DNA of 64,000 bases from Nocardia sp. SYP-A9097 (GTDB lineage Bacteria > Actinomycetota > Actinomycetes > Mycobacteriales > Mycobacteriaceae): the NCBI RefSeq assembly GCF_009649815.1, contig NZ_WJIC01000003.1:496001-560000 (forward strand). The letters are read 5' to 3'. Position 1 is the stretch's first letter; every line of letters begins with the position of its first letter. The notes below the pieces were generated by a model. The model had not been told where the DNA came from. It was given only the letters and a program-made list of their open reading frames with translations, and did not search any database. Positions 1 to 9,400 of the stretch are shown here, piece by piece. The position numbers were made by a program, and so were the translations under genes.

Positions 1-58
1 CCAAGATCGGCTTGTATACAGTCCGAACTGATTGCAAAGTGCAACCAGGAGGATGGCG

Positions 59-703
59 ATGGCCCAGCTAGTCCGCGTTCACAACTTCAATGTGTCCACC
101 GATGGATTCGGCGCAGGCGAAGATCAAAGCTTCGAGCGCCCCTTCGGCCATGCCGACCCGAGCCCGCTCTGGTCCTGGGCGGGTGCGACCGCGCACTGGC
201 CCAACCGCGCCGAACCCGGCGGAACCTACGGCCTGGACGACTATTTTACCCGGGACTATCACAACAATATCGGCGCGGAGATCATGGGCCGCAACAAGTT
301 CGGCCCCCAGCGCGGGCCTTGGGAGAACTACGACTGGCAGGGCTGGTGGGGCGAGGAACCCCCCTTCCGCACCCCCGTATTCGTTCTCACCCATCACCCT
401 CGCCCCTCGATCACCCGGGGCCACACCACATTTCACTTCCTCGACGCGTCCCCCGAAGCAGCCCTGGCGCGCGCCCGGGAAGCCGCCGACGGCAAAGACG
501 TTCGAATCGGCGGCGGTGTAGCCACGGTCCGGGCTTTCCTGGACGCCGACCTCGTCGACACCCTGCACGTTGTGGAAGCGCCGATCAAAATCGAGCGCGG
601 CGAACAACTCTGGACTTCCCCGGACGCCCTCGCCGACCGCTTCCACCACGAACAAGTCCCCAGCCCGAGCGGAGTGACGCACCACCTGTTCTGGCGGCGC
701 TGA
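59..703 (+). CDS. dihydrofolate reductase family protein (RibD C-terminal-like)
   Basis: A 214-aa soluble protein of the RibD C-terminal/DHFR-like family, whose members use NADPH to reduce pterin- or pyrimidine-like substrates; the actual substrate here is unknown. Family features seen are the N-terminal strand NFNVSTDGFGAGED (the usual S-x-DG-x-x-AG turn), a central EIMGRNKFG segment (the MGRxTY position), and the late glycine-rich DVRIGGGVATVRAFL that contacts the cofactor. The start is chosen at ATG 59 because AGGAGG at 47-52 lies six bases upstream; ATG 53 abuts that site and TTG 32 has none. It ends just before the convergent gene at 710-1201. No operon partner is visible upstream because the window begins here. 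Family call is firm, role open. Confidence 0.85.
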   Translation: MAQLVRVHNFNVSTDGFGAGEDQSFERPFGHADPSPLWSWAGATAHWPNRAEPGGTYGLDDYFTRDYHNNIGAEIMGRNKFGPQRGPWENYDWQGWWGEEPPFRTPVFVLTHHPRPSITRGHTTFHFLDASPEAALARAREAADGKDVRIGGGVATVRAFLDADLVDTLHVVEAPIKIERGEQLWTSPDALADRFHHEQVPSPSGVTHHLFWRR

Positions 704-709
704 TTCCGC

Positions 710-1201
710 TCAGGAGACGATGAGCAGGGGCTGGGTTTCGATTGTGGGGGAGAGGGATTCGACCGCGGCGGTCAGCCGGATTCGAGCCGCGGCGAGCTGA
801 CCGGTGAAAGCTCGGCGGCCTGCGGCGGCATCGCGGACGGTGGTGTCTTCGATGAGATCCAGGGCCAGCGCCCATTGCAGCAGGTAGGAGTTGGCTTCGA
901 TGGCGGGCAGATCGGGATGGATGGTGCCGCAGAATTCGGGGCTGGCGGCGGTGAAGGGGGCGCAGCAGTCCCACATCCAGGTCACAGGGGGGAGGGGCCG
1001 CCCGGCCGCCGCGGCGGCGTAGGAATTCACCGTCTGGGAGACGGTCTCGATTGCGGCCATCATCAGCGAGTCGGTCACAGCGGAAAGGGTCTCACCTGCG
1101 GGAACGGTTATCCCGTAAGCGGTGCGGGTGCGCGTGTCGTGAGTCGGCGGAGTGTCGGGCGAGCGGGGTCGGGCATAACTTCGCGCGCAGATGTCTTGCA
1201 A
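710..1201 (-). CDS. hypothetical protein, start uncertain
   Basis: An alpha-helical, alanine-rich protein of up to 163 aa that I do not recognise. The central part ([17 protein letters not shown]) holds a cluster of three cysteines, and the C-terminal half reads as regular amphipathic helices ([16 protein letters not shown]), which favours real coding. The reading frame opens at TTG 1201; internal ATG codons near 1065-1071 (MMAAIETV) or a GTG close by are equally possible, and no strong Shine-Dalgarno decides between them. It is divergent from the flavin oxidoreductase at 1262 and convergent with the DHFR-like gene, so it is a single-gene unit. Confidence 0.45.
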   Translation of the reverse strand: MQDICARSYARPRSPDTPPTHDTRTRTAYGITVPAGETLSAVTDSLMMAAIETVSQTVNSYAAAAAGRPLPPVTWMWDCCAPFTAASPEFCGTIHPDLPAIEANSYLLQWALALDLIEDTTVRDAAAGRRAFTGQLAAARIRLTAAVESLSPTIETQPLLIVS

Positions 1202-1261
1202 GAGGGAGTGGGTGTGCTCCGGCCGCGCCCGAATATCTCCGAATCAGAAAGGCGGCGCCCG

Positions 1262-2272
1262 ATGCCTGTCGCACTGTCCCTCCTCGATCTGGCGGTTATC
1301 GCGCCCGGTCAGACCGCGCGTGACAGCTTCGGCAATAGTGTGCGGCTGGCGCGGGCCGCGGAGCGCAGCGGGCATCGGCGGGTCTGGTACGCGGAGCACC
1401 ACAATATGAAGTCCATCGCCTCGAGCGCGACCAGTGTGCTGATCGGGCATGTCGCGACGCAGACCGAGAGCATTCGGCTCGGTGCGGGCGGAATCATGCT
1501 GCCGAATCATTCACCGCTGGTGATCGCCGAACAGTTCGGCACCCTGGAGTCGCTGTTCCCCGGCCGTATCGACCTCGGTTTGGGTCGCGCGCCCGGCAGT
1601 GATCAGGCGACCATGCGGGCGCTGCGCCGCAATCCCTCCTCGGCCGACAGCTTCCCGCAGGATGTGCTTGAGTTGCAGGGGTACCTCTCGGGCAACTCCC
1701 GGATTCCCGGTATCAATGCGGTGCCGCGTGCGGAAGGCATTGTGCCGCTGTACATTCTGGGCTCATCGCTGTTCGGCGCGCAGCTGGCCGCGCACCTCGG
1801 CCTGCCTTATGCCTTCGCCTCGCACTTCGCGCCGGAGGCGCTGCACCAGGCCGTGGCCGCCTACCGTGACGGTTTCCGCCCGTCCGAGCAGCTCGCCGAA
1901 CCGTATGTGATGGCGGGCGCGAATGTCTTTGCCGCCGAAGACCATGCCGCTGCCCAGGAACAGAAGCAGATCGCCTACCGGGCCCGTGCTCGCGCCATGA
2001 TCCAGCGGGGCGCGGCCGACGCGAACTTCACCGATGAGGAGATCGATCTGTTCCTCACCACTCCCAATGGCGCGCACCTGGCGAAGATGACCACCTACAC
2101 CGCCGCGGGCACTCCGGCGGAAGTCGTTGCGTACCTGGAGGAATTCGCCTCCGATATCGGTGCGGACGAACTGATTCTGGCCCACCACGCCACGAATATC
2201 GACGACCGTGTGCGCTCGGTCGAACTCACCGGCCGCGCAATGGCCGGAGTCGGCGAACCTGTCGGGAAGTAA
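1262..2272 (+). CDS. LLM-class flavin-dependent oxidoreductase
   Basis: A 336-aa member of the bacterial luciferase-like monooxygenase family (TIM barrel using reduced FMN or F420). The N-terminal [13 protein letters not shown] strand, the [10 protein letters not shown] segment, the phosphate-gripping region [20 protein letters not shown], and the C-terminal [19 protein letters not shown] are typical of the MsnO8/YhbW-type branch. The long open frame upstream is not used: ATG 1262 is preceded by AGAAAGG at 1246-1252 and starts exactly at the family N-terminus. Substrate unknown. It ends 11 bp from the convergent dienelactone hydrolase. A decayed relative with matching ends lies at 24953-25187. 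Confidence 0.92.
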   Translation: MPVALSLLDLAVIAPGQTARDSFGNSVRLARAAERSGHRRVWYAEHHNMKSIASSATSVLIGHVATQTESIRLGAGGIMLPNHSPLVIAEQFGTLESLFPGRIDLGLGRAPGSDQATMRALRRNPSSADSFPQDVLELQGYLSGNSRIPGINAVPRAEGIVPLYILGSSLFGAQLAAHLGLPYAFASHFAPEALHQAVAAYRDGFRPSEQLAEPYVMAGANVFAAEDHAAAQEQKQIAYRARARAMIQRGAADANFTDEEIDLFLTTPNGAHLAKMTTYTAAGTPAEVVAYLEEFASDIGADELILAHHATNIDDRVRSVELTGRAMAGVGEPVGK

Positions 2273-2283
2273 GCGCGCCGGAG

Positions 2284-3108
2284 TTACGCGTCCGCGGTGA
2301 GCCGCTGCCGGAAGAAGGCGAGGATCTCATCGCGGGCGGCAATGGTCGGTTGCCCCGCCTCGTCGATCAGATGTGCGGTCACCACGCTGTGCGGGCTGGC
2401 GACATGGACCGAGAAGAACGGCGCGGTATCGGTATTGGCGGCTTCATCGGGGAGCACCCGGCCGATGAAACGCTCGCCCAACGCCTGCTCGTATGCCGCG
2501 AAACGCTGTGCGCGGCAGAACTTGTCGCCCGCGAAGCGGTAGGCGAGCACGGTCAGATCCTCACGTTCGAGTCGATCGCGAACGGCGGCAAGCTCATCTG
2601 GCGCGATATGCAATCCGGCGGGATCGTTCAGCGGCAGTGTCGGCTGGGACAGCACCGGGGCGAGCATGGCGGGCTCGAGCATCATGGTGAGCGCGAAATT
2701 CCCGGTGAAGCACATGCCGATCGCGCCGACGCCGGGACCACCGCACTCCTCGTGCGCCAGCCTGGCCAGCGCCCGGAGCCATACGGTGACCGGGCTCGAC
2801 TCATCGGCGGCGAAGGCGCGGAATTCCGCACTGACACAGGCTTTTCGGAATACCTGCCCACCCTCGTCGGCACTGGCCACCGCCCCGTCCCGGCCGAACA
2901 GTGACGGCATGTAGACGGTGAATCCGGCATCGCGCACCCAGCGGCTGAACCGCGCGACATGCGGGCTGATACCCGGCATCTCCGTCATGACAAGCACACC
3001 CGGACCCGAGCCCGCGACGTACACACGCTTGGTGAGGTTTTCGAGTGTGATCTCGCGAATGGTGAAGTCCGACAGTGCATCATCGACGGACATATCCTGC
3101 TCGGGCAT
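2284..3108 (-). CDS. dienelactone hydrolase family protein
   Basis: A 274-aa alpha/beta hydrolase of the dienelactone hydrolase family, which hydrolyses lactone or ester bonds with a Cys-His-Asp triad. The nucleophile elbow reads GAIGMCFTGNFA (G-x-C-x-G) near residue 145, matching the family cysteine, and a late HSVVTAHL supplies a plausible histidine. The start ATG 3108 lies two bases after the TGA of the upstream TetR gene, so the pair is one transcript and probably translationally coupled. The TetR is likely the regulator of this hydrolase. The natural substrate cannot be read from the sequence. Confidence 0.88.
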   Translation of the reverse strand: MPEQDMSVDDALSDFTIREITLENLTKRVYVAGSGPGVLVMTEMPGISPHVARFSRWVRDAGFTVYMPSLFGRDGAVASADEGGQVFRKACVSAEFRAFAADESSPVTVWLRALARLAHEECGGPGVGAIGMCFTGNFALTMMLEPAMLAPVLSQPTLPLNDPAGLHIAPDELAAVRDRLEREDLTVLAYRFAGDKFCRAQRFAAYEQALGERFIGRVLPDEAANTDTAPFFSVHVASPHSVVTAHLIDEAGQPTIAARDEILAFFRQRLTADA

Positions 3109-3110
3109 GA

Positions 3111-3716
3111 TCAGATTTCCCCGGTTCCTTGTGCGAATGTGGTGAGCATCGGTAGTAGCAGCCGCGATAACGCCTGCCGCTGACGGTCGCCGGTCCATGA
3201 ATCGGCCTCCAGCACGGCCCGGCAGCCGACGCCATCGATGGCCGCGAGCACCGCATCCGCGCAGGCCCGCAACTCTGCCGGAGCCGCACCCGGTGCGGCG
3301 ATGGCCGAGAGCCGATCGGAAATGCGCTCGATAATGGCGGCGTAGTACCGCCGATGCACCGCGCGCAGCCGTGTATCGGGTATGGCTCGCGCCCAGAACG
3401 CGAGCCATACCCGCCATTCGCCGAGCCCCTCGGCATCGAGCGGCAGGTAGCTCGCGAAGACCTCGATACAGTCGCCGATATCGCCGCTGCCCGCCGGTGC
3501 GGGCCGGTCCAGTACCCGCCGCACGACCTCCTCGAGTGCGGCCTCCAATACGGCGTCCTTGCCGTCGAAGTAGTGCGTGACCGCGCCGGTGGTGACATTC
3601 GCGGCCGCGGCCACATCCCGCAGGCGCGTCCCGTCGATACCGGCGGACCCGATGACCGTGATCGCGGCGGCCGCGATCGTCCGGCGCTGTTCCACCGCAT
3701 CGACCTGTTTTGGCAT
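3111..3716 (-). CDS. TetR family transcriptional regulator
   Basis: A 201-aa TetR repressor. The N-terminal helix-turn-helix spans about residues 8-55 (IDGTRLRDVAAAANVTTGAV followed by THYFDGKDAVLEAAL); the C-terminal ligand-binding half is helical and ends with a typical dimer-interface helix. The start is ATG 3716, which begins right at the usual MPKQVDAVEQRR leader before helix 1; the reading frame continues upstream, but that part overlaps the promoter region of the divergent esterase gene. It is the first gene of a two-gene operon with the dienelactone hydrolase 2 bp downstream, so autoregulation of the operon is likely. Confidence 0.9.
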   Translation of the reverse strand: MPKQVDAVEQRRTIAAAAITVIGSAGIDGTRLRDVAAAANVTTGAVTHYFDGKDAVLEAALEEVVRRVLDRPAPAGSGDIGDCIEVFASYLPLDAEGLGEWRVWLAFWARAIPDTRLRAVHRRYYAAIIERISDRLSAIAAPGAAPAELRACADAVLAAIDGVGCRAVLEADSWTGDRQRQALSRLLLPMLTTFAQGTGEI

Positions 3717-3849
3717 AACCGCAATTATGTATAGACGCGGCCGGTTTGCCAAGCCCTCGATCGGAAGACATCGGATAGGCTCGCCCCAGCTTCGACGAGA
3801 CCTGCCCAACCGTTCTGGTTCTGCCACGGTGAGAAGGAGTTTCGCGTTG

Positions 3850-4872
3850 ATGATTCGATTCCCCGCCGTCGCGGCGTTATTGGGCAGTACCGTTCTCGCG
3901 CTGATCGCGGCGTTCACGGTGGCGGCGCCGGCGGCCTCGGCCGAGGAAACCACCACGTGGCTGTGCCGTCCGGGTCAGGCCGCTGACCCTTGCGGCGGGC
4001 GTTCGGGCGCGCCGATCGACTGCTTCTACGTGTATCCGACCGTTTCGCTGCAGCAGACCGCGAATTCGAACTTCGACGCGTCGCCGGAATTGCGGGCGGT
4101 GGCCGGCACACAGGCGGGGCCGTTCGGCGCGCAATGCAATGTGTGGGCACCGGTCTATCGGCAGGTGACATTGGGGGCAATGTTCGACCCGCCAGACGAA
4201 GGTCTCTCCGCGGCAAGGGATTTCGCGTATGAGGATGTCGAGAACGCGTGGAACGACTACCTCGCCAACCACAATGACGGCCGTGGCGTCGTGCTCATCG
4301 GTCACTCGCAGGGCACCCGGTTGCTGCGATCGTTGATCCGCGATCATATCGACGGGAAGCCGGCTCAGGCGCAGCTGGTTTCGGCGCTGCTGATCGGTGG
4401 CGACGTATTGGTTCCCAAAGGCGCGACGGTCGGCGGTGACTTCGCGTCCGTACCCGCGTGCACCGATCCGGAACAGATCGGATGCGTCATCGCATACTCG
4501 TCCTTCACCCGTACGCCCCCGTCCAACACCCGCTTCGGTCGCTCACCACAGACCCCCGACGTCTCGGCCGTGCGCGGCACCCTGCCCTTCGGTCCCGGAT
4601 ACGAGGTGCTCTGCACCAACCCGGCCGCATTGCGGGACAACGCCGATGCCCCGATCCATCCCATGGTCGAAGGCCGCGAATTCGACGGCCTCCAAGCCCA
4701 CTGCACCGGCGACGACGATACACACGTGCTCCTGGTGAGCGGTCCCGCCGCAGCGCTACTGCCCGTGCTGCCGGACCAGACCTGGGGCACCCATCTGCTC
4801 GATGTGAATCTCGCGCAACAGGATCTGGTGAACCTGGTCGCGACACAGAGCGCGACGTATCAGCGACGCTGA
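3850..4872 (+). CDS. secreted DUF3089 (lysophospholipase-like) alpha/beta hydrolase
   Basis: A 340-aa exported serine hydrolase of the DUF3089 family, seen widely in mycolata. Residues 1-31 form a Sec signal peptide (hydrophobic LLGSTVLALIAAFTVAAPA, cleavage after ASA). The mature part shows the cysteine pair of the N-terminal lobe (WLCRPG, DCFYVYPT), the nucleophile elbow VLIGHSQGT with Ser153, and a late TWGTHLLDVN histidine. The Shine-Dalgarno GAGAAGGAG at 3831-3839 supports ATG 3850 (or TTG 3847 just before it). It probably acts on lipid esters at or outside the cell wall. It is convergent with the M1 aminopeptidase, separated by a strong hairpin. Confidence 0.87.
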   Translation: MIRFPAVAALLGSTVLALIAAFTVAAPAASAEETTTWLCRPGQAADPCGGRSGAPIDCFYVYPTVSLQQTANSNFDASPELRAVAGTQAGPFGAQCNVWAPVYRQVTLGAMFDPPDEGLSAARDFAYEDVENAWNDYLANHNDGRGVVLIGHSQGTRLLRSLIRDHIDGKPAQAQLVSALLIGGDVLVPKGATVGGDFASVPACTDPEQIGCVIAYSSFTRTPPSNTRFGRSPQTPDVSAVRGTLPFGPGYEVLCTNPAALRDNADAPIHPMVEGREFDGLQAHCTGDDDTHVLLVSGPAAALLPVLPDQTWGTHLLDVNLAQQDLVNLVATQSATYQRR

Positions 4873-5046
4873 CCGCATGGCGTCCGAACTCCGGATGCCG
4901 GTGCGATCTGTCCCCCGGAAGGCCCCCGAAGCTGCCATGGATTCGGAGACCGAACCGTGGAACAGGAGCTGAGTCGAAGCGATCAGGGGTGCGGATGGAC
5001 CCCACCGAAAAGGACTGAGCGGCAAGCCCTTCCGTGCGGTGGAGAC

Positions 5047-5080
5047 CCTGGACGCCCGTTCACGGGGTCGGGCGTTCAGG
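5047..5080. terminator. bidirectional intrinsic terminator hairpin
   Basis: A 12-bp stem with one G-T pair (CCTGGACGCCCG at 5047-5058 against CGGGCGTTCAGG at 5069-5080) and a 10-base loop, lying between the convergent esterase (ends 4872) and aminopeptidase (ends 5088). There is no long T tract, as is usual in actinomycetes. It sits closest to the minus-strand stop, so it may serve mainly the Pls-aminopeptidase operon. Confidence 0.7.
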
Positions 5081-5087
5081 TTCCGCC

Positions 5088-6434
5088 CTAATTCCGCCCG
5101 GGTGCCGACGGTGGGGCGAGTTGGGGGAGGGGGAGGCTGTAGAGCCAGGCGTCCCAGAGGCCGCGTAGTGGGGTGGCGCTGTAATGGCCTGCGAGGTCGG
5201 TGAATTCGTCGGTGGTGACCGAGGCGTGGCGGTAGCGGGCGGTCCACTCGCGGAGCAGGTTGAAGAATTTGGGGTCGCCCAGGTGTAGGCGCAGGGCGTG
5301 CAGGGTGAGGGCGCCGCGTTTGTAGACGCGGTCGTCGAACATGCGGGCGGGGCCCGGATCGCCGATGAGGATGTCCTGCGGGAGGCGGGTCAGCATATGG
5401 TGTGCGGATCGGGCCAGGTGGTCGGCGCTCTGGCCGCCGGCGGCCTCGGACCAGATCCACTCCGCATAACAGGCGAAGCCCTCGTGCAGCCAGATATCGC
5501 GCCACTGCCGCAGTGTGAGGCTGTTGCCGAACCACTGGTGCGCGAGTTCGTGTGCGACAAGGCGTTCCGAGCCGCGGCGGCCGTCGCAATGGTTCGCGCC
5601 GAAGATCGAGATGCCCTGCGCCTCGATGGGGATCTCCAGCTCGTCATCGGTGATGACGACCGTGTATCCCTCGAATGGGTAGGGCCCGAACTTCTCGGTG
5701 AAGACCTCCATCATCTGCGGCTGGCGCGCGAAATCATGATCGAAGGCGGCGCGCAGCCGTACCGGCAAGACGGCCTGCATGGGTACCGCGCCACGCGGCG
5801 CCTCCAGCCGATGTTTGCGGTACGGCCCGATCTGAATGGTGGCCAGATAGGTCGCCATCGGCTCGGGCTGCTCGTACACCCAGGTGGTCTGGCTGGCCTT
5901 GGTCTGCTTGCGCATGAGGGTGCCATTGGCCTGTGCGTAGTACGGCGTATCGGTGGTGATCGAAATGCGGTAGGAGGCTTTGGAACTCGGGTGATCGTCA
6001 CACGGATACCAGGAGGCAGCGCCATTGGGCTGACTGGCGACCAGGGCGCCCTCGGTGAGCTCCTCCCAGCCGACCTCGCCCCACTGTCCGTGCACCGGCG
6101 CCGGCACCCCGTTGTACTGGACCACCACCGCGAGCACGCCACCGGCGGGAATCTTCTGCGCGGGCGTGATCACCAATTTGCCGTGCTGATGGATGTACTT
6201 CGCCGCCCGCGCGCCATTGACGAACACCTTCGAAACCGTCAGCGACTGAGCCAGATCCAGCGCGTACCGATCCCGCACCGCCGTGGTGACCGTGGTGATC
6301 TCCGCGCGCCCGGTGAGCCGGTTGCTGGATACCTTGTAGACCAGCTCCAGCTCGTACCGTGACACCCGGTATCCGCGATTCCCGTTCTGCGGCAGGTAAT
6401 CGTCGATCGGTGTGTCGTCGAACTTGGTCGGCAT
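5088..6434 (-). CDS. M1 family zinc metallopeptidase, possible polylysine-degrading partner of Pls
   Basis: A 448-aa zinc aminopeptidase of the M1 (gluzincin) family. The metal site is complete: HELAH with His295, Glu296 and His299, and the third ligand Glu318 in WLHEGFACYAEW, 18 residues later as required. A DRVYKRGALTLHAL segment provides the expected catalytic Tyr region. No signal peptide or membrane span is seen; it is shorter than PepN because the C-terminal helical domain is missing. Its ATG at 6434 shares a base with the TGA of the Pls gene (TGATG), so the two proteins are translationally coupled. Membrane-associated Zn aminopeptidases degrade epsilon-polylysine in known Streptomyces producers, so a product-degrading or immunity role is a reasonable inference. 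Confidence 0.9.
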   Translation of the reverse strand: MPTKFDDTPIDDYLPQNGNRGYRVSRYELELVYKVSSNRLTGRAEITTVTTAVRDRYALDLAQSLTVSKVFVNGARAAKYIHQHGKLVITPAQKIPAGGVLAVVVQYNGVPAPVHGQWGEVGWEELTEGALVASQPNGAASWYPCDDHPSSKASYRISITTDTPYYAQANGTLMRKQTKASQTTWVYEQPEPMATYLATIQIGPYRKHRLEAPRGAVPMQAVLPVRLRAAFDHDFARQPQMMEVFTEKFGPYPFEGYTVVITDDELEIPIEAQGISIFGANHCDGRRGSERLVAHELAHQWFGNSLTLRQWRDIWLHEGFACYAEWIWSEAAGGQSADHLARSAHHMLTRLPQDILIGDPGPARMFDDRVYKRGALTLHALRLHLGDPKFFNLLREWTARYRHASVTTDEFTDLAGHYSATPLRGLWDAWLYSLPLPQLAPPSAPGRN

Positions 6435-9400
6435 CACTCGGCCGCTCCCGGCCAAGGCGCGATGGGATTGCCCCACCAGCGCGTGGACGGCGGCACCGTG
6501 TCACCACGCATGACCAGCGAGGCCGGGCCGATGGTCGCGCCCGCGCCGATGCTCGCCGCGGGCAGGGCGACGCAGTGCGGTCCCAAAGTGGCTCCGGCAC
6601 CGAGGGCTACCGTATCCATGGCCATGATGCGGTCGTGGAACAGATGGGTCTGCACCACACAGCCGCGTTCCACAGTCGCGCCGTCACCGAGAGTCACCAG
6701 GTCCGCCTCCGGAAGCCAATAAGATTCGCACCATACCCCGCGGCCGATCTTGGCGCCGAGTCCGCGCAGCCACAAATTGAGTACGGGCGTACCGGTCGCG
6801 GCGCGCGCGAACCACGGTGCGGCAACATGTTCCACGAAGGTGTCGGCGACTTCATTACGCCAGACGAATGAGGACCAGAGCGGATGCTCCACCCGCCCGA
6901 TGCGGCCGACGAGCAACCACTTGGCGATGACCGAGGAGGCCCCCGCGACGGCACCGGCGGCCAACAGCACCAGACCGCTGAGCAGTGCGGTGGCCAGATG
7001 CCCGAGGTGCTGGGCCAGCCATGCCAGGGTGAACAGCACGCCCAGGCCGATGGCGAAGGTCACCAGCACCGGGATCAAACGGCAGGTCTCGACAATGCTG
7101 CGCGCCACCCGCAACTGCCAGGACGGATCGAAAGTGCGTGCGGTATCGGAGGTTCCGGCCGTGCGGCGCAGGCGTACGGGCGGGCTGCCCAGCCAGGAAG
7201 AACCGGCCTTGGATTTGGACGGCGCGGCCGAGAGCACCGCGACGAGACCGTTCTTGGGCACCCGGCGGCCCGGCGCGGTCATACCCGAATTGCCCAGGAA
7301 GGCGCGCTTGCCGATCTTGGCCTCACCGATATGCAGCCAGCCGCCGCCGAGTTCGTAACTGGCGATCATGGTGTCGTCGGCCAGGAACGCGCCATCGGAG
7401 ACCGTGGTGAACTTGGGCAGCAGCAACACGGTGGAGGCTTCCACATGCTTGCCGATCTTCGCGCCCAGCAGTCGCAGCCACACCGGGGTCAAAAGGCTGG
7501 CGTACAGCGGGAACAGGAAGGTGCGGGCGGCGTCCAGCAGGCGTTCGGTGGCCCACGCCTGCCAGCCGACACGGCTGCGCACCGGGTGATATCCGGCGGT
7601 GAGGCCGATACTGAACAGCCGCACGGCGATAATCGTCACCGCCGCGTACACGCCGAGGCTGAGCAGTCCGGCCACCGGCAGAATCGCGAACGCGCGGCCG
7701 AGTCCCGCTGTGAGCGTGGTGGTATCGCGAATCCACCAGGCCAGGAACAATCCGCCGGTACCCAATGCGAGGATGGGCACCGCGGCCAGGGCCATCGAGG
7801 TGATACCGAAGATGGCGACCCAGTGCGCCGCCCGTGCGGGCGTGTGATCGGGCCAGCTGTGTTGCGCCTTGCCGACTTTCACCGCGGGCGAACCGGCCCA
7901 TGCCTGATCGCCCTTGACTCGCCCGGAAACCGCCGAGCCCGGTGCGATTTCGGCGTTCTTGCCGATCCTGGTGCCGGGCAGCAGGATCGAACGCGCACCG
8001 ACCACCGCACCCGGGCCGATGGCGATCGGGCCGATATGCACCACATCGCCGTCGATCCAATATCCGGACAGGTCGACCTCGGGTTCCACACTGCACCCGT
8101 CGCCGAGTTCGAGCAGACCGGTCACCGGTGGCAGGGTATGCAGGTCGACGCCCTTGCCGATGCGTGCGCCGAGCGCCCGCGCGAACGGCACCATCCACGG
8201 CGCGCCGGAGAGGTTTTCGGCGCCACTGGCCTCGGACAGTCGCACCGCCGTCCACAGCCGCAGATGCACCTGCCCGCCGCGCGGATGAGTGCCGGGCGTG
8301 ACATTGCGCAGCAGCAGCCGGGAACCCGCCACGCACAATGCCATTCGACCGGGCGGGGAGATGAACAACAGGAAGGCGATCAGGGCCCACCACCATGACA
8401 GGCGTGGCAGCCACGGCAGCGATTCGTTCCACGCCGCGATATTGCCGACAATCGCCAGCCAGGTCAGCCACTGCAGGCCGGTCAGCGTGGTCAGCGGAAT
8501 GGTGGCCAGCACCTGGAACACCTGTGCGGGCAAGGGAACCGGCCGCACCACCCGCTCCTGCACGGCCGCGACCGGCGCGGTGGCATCCAGGAGTGCGGCG
8601 AGCGCGCCGAGCCTGGGCTGATCGTAGAGATCGGCGACGGTGATCTGCGGATGCCGTTCCCGCAATCCGGTCACCAATTGTGCGGCAGCGAGCGATCCGC
8701 CGCCCAGATCGAAGAAGTCGGCGTTCGGATCGGTGACTTCGGCGCCGAGAATCGAATCCCACAGTCCGGCAACCCATTGCTCGGTCGGGGTGAGTCCGGG
8801 ATCGGCCTCGGCGACCTTGGGCAGCGGCCACGGCAGCGCATCACGATCGACCTTGCCGGAGGTGCGGGTCGGCATATCGGCGACCACCGCGAGCCGGGGC
8901 ACCAGTGGAGCCGGAAGCTGTTCGGCGAGAATGGCTCTCGCGGCCTTGAGGTCGTAGTCGGCCGCCGGTCCGGTGAGGTAGCCGACCAGAATCTTATTGC
9001 CCGCCTTGGTGGTTCGAATGGCGGCCGCGCCACCGGTGACACCGGGCAGATGCTGCAGCGCGTTGTCGATCTCGCCGAGTTCGATACGGCGGCCGCCCAG
9101 CTTGATCTGATCATCGGCGCGGCCCAGGAATACCAGGCCCTCGCGGTCATTGCGCACCAGATCGCCACTGCGATAGGCGCGTTCCCAGCCGACGGACTCC
9201 AGGGGCGCGTACTTCTCCGCATCCTTGGCCGGATCCAGGTAGCGGGCCAGGCCGACGCCGCCGATGACGAGTTCACCGGATTCGCCCTCGCCCACCGGAT
9301 TTCCGGCTGAGTCGATGACAGTCAGATCCCAGCCGTCCAGGGGCAGCCCGATGCGCACCGGCCAGGAACCGTTCAGCAGTGCCGCGCACGCGACCACGGT

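Noticed and set aside
6884..8398. 504-codon plus-strand frame inside the Pls gene
   Set aside because: No recognisable motifs; the minus strand encodes hexapeptide-repeat and membrane segments.
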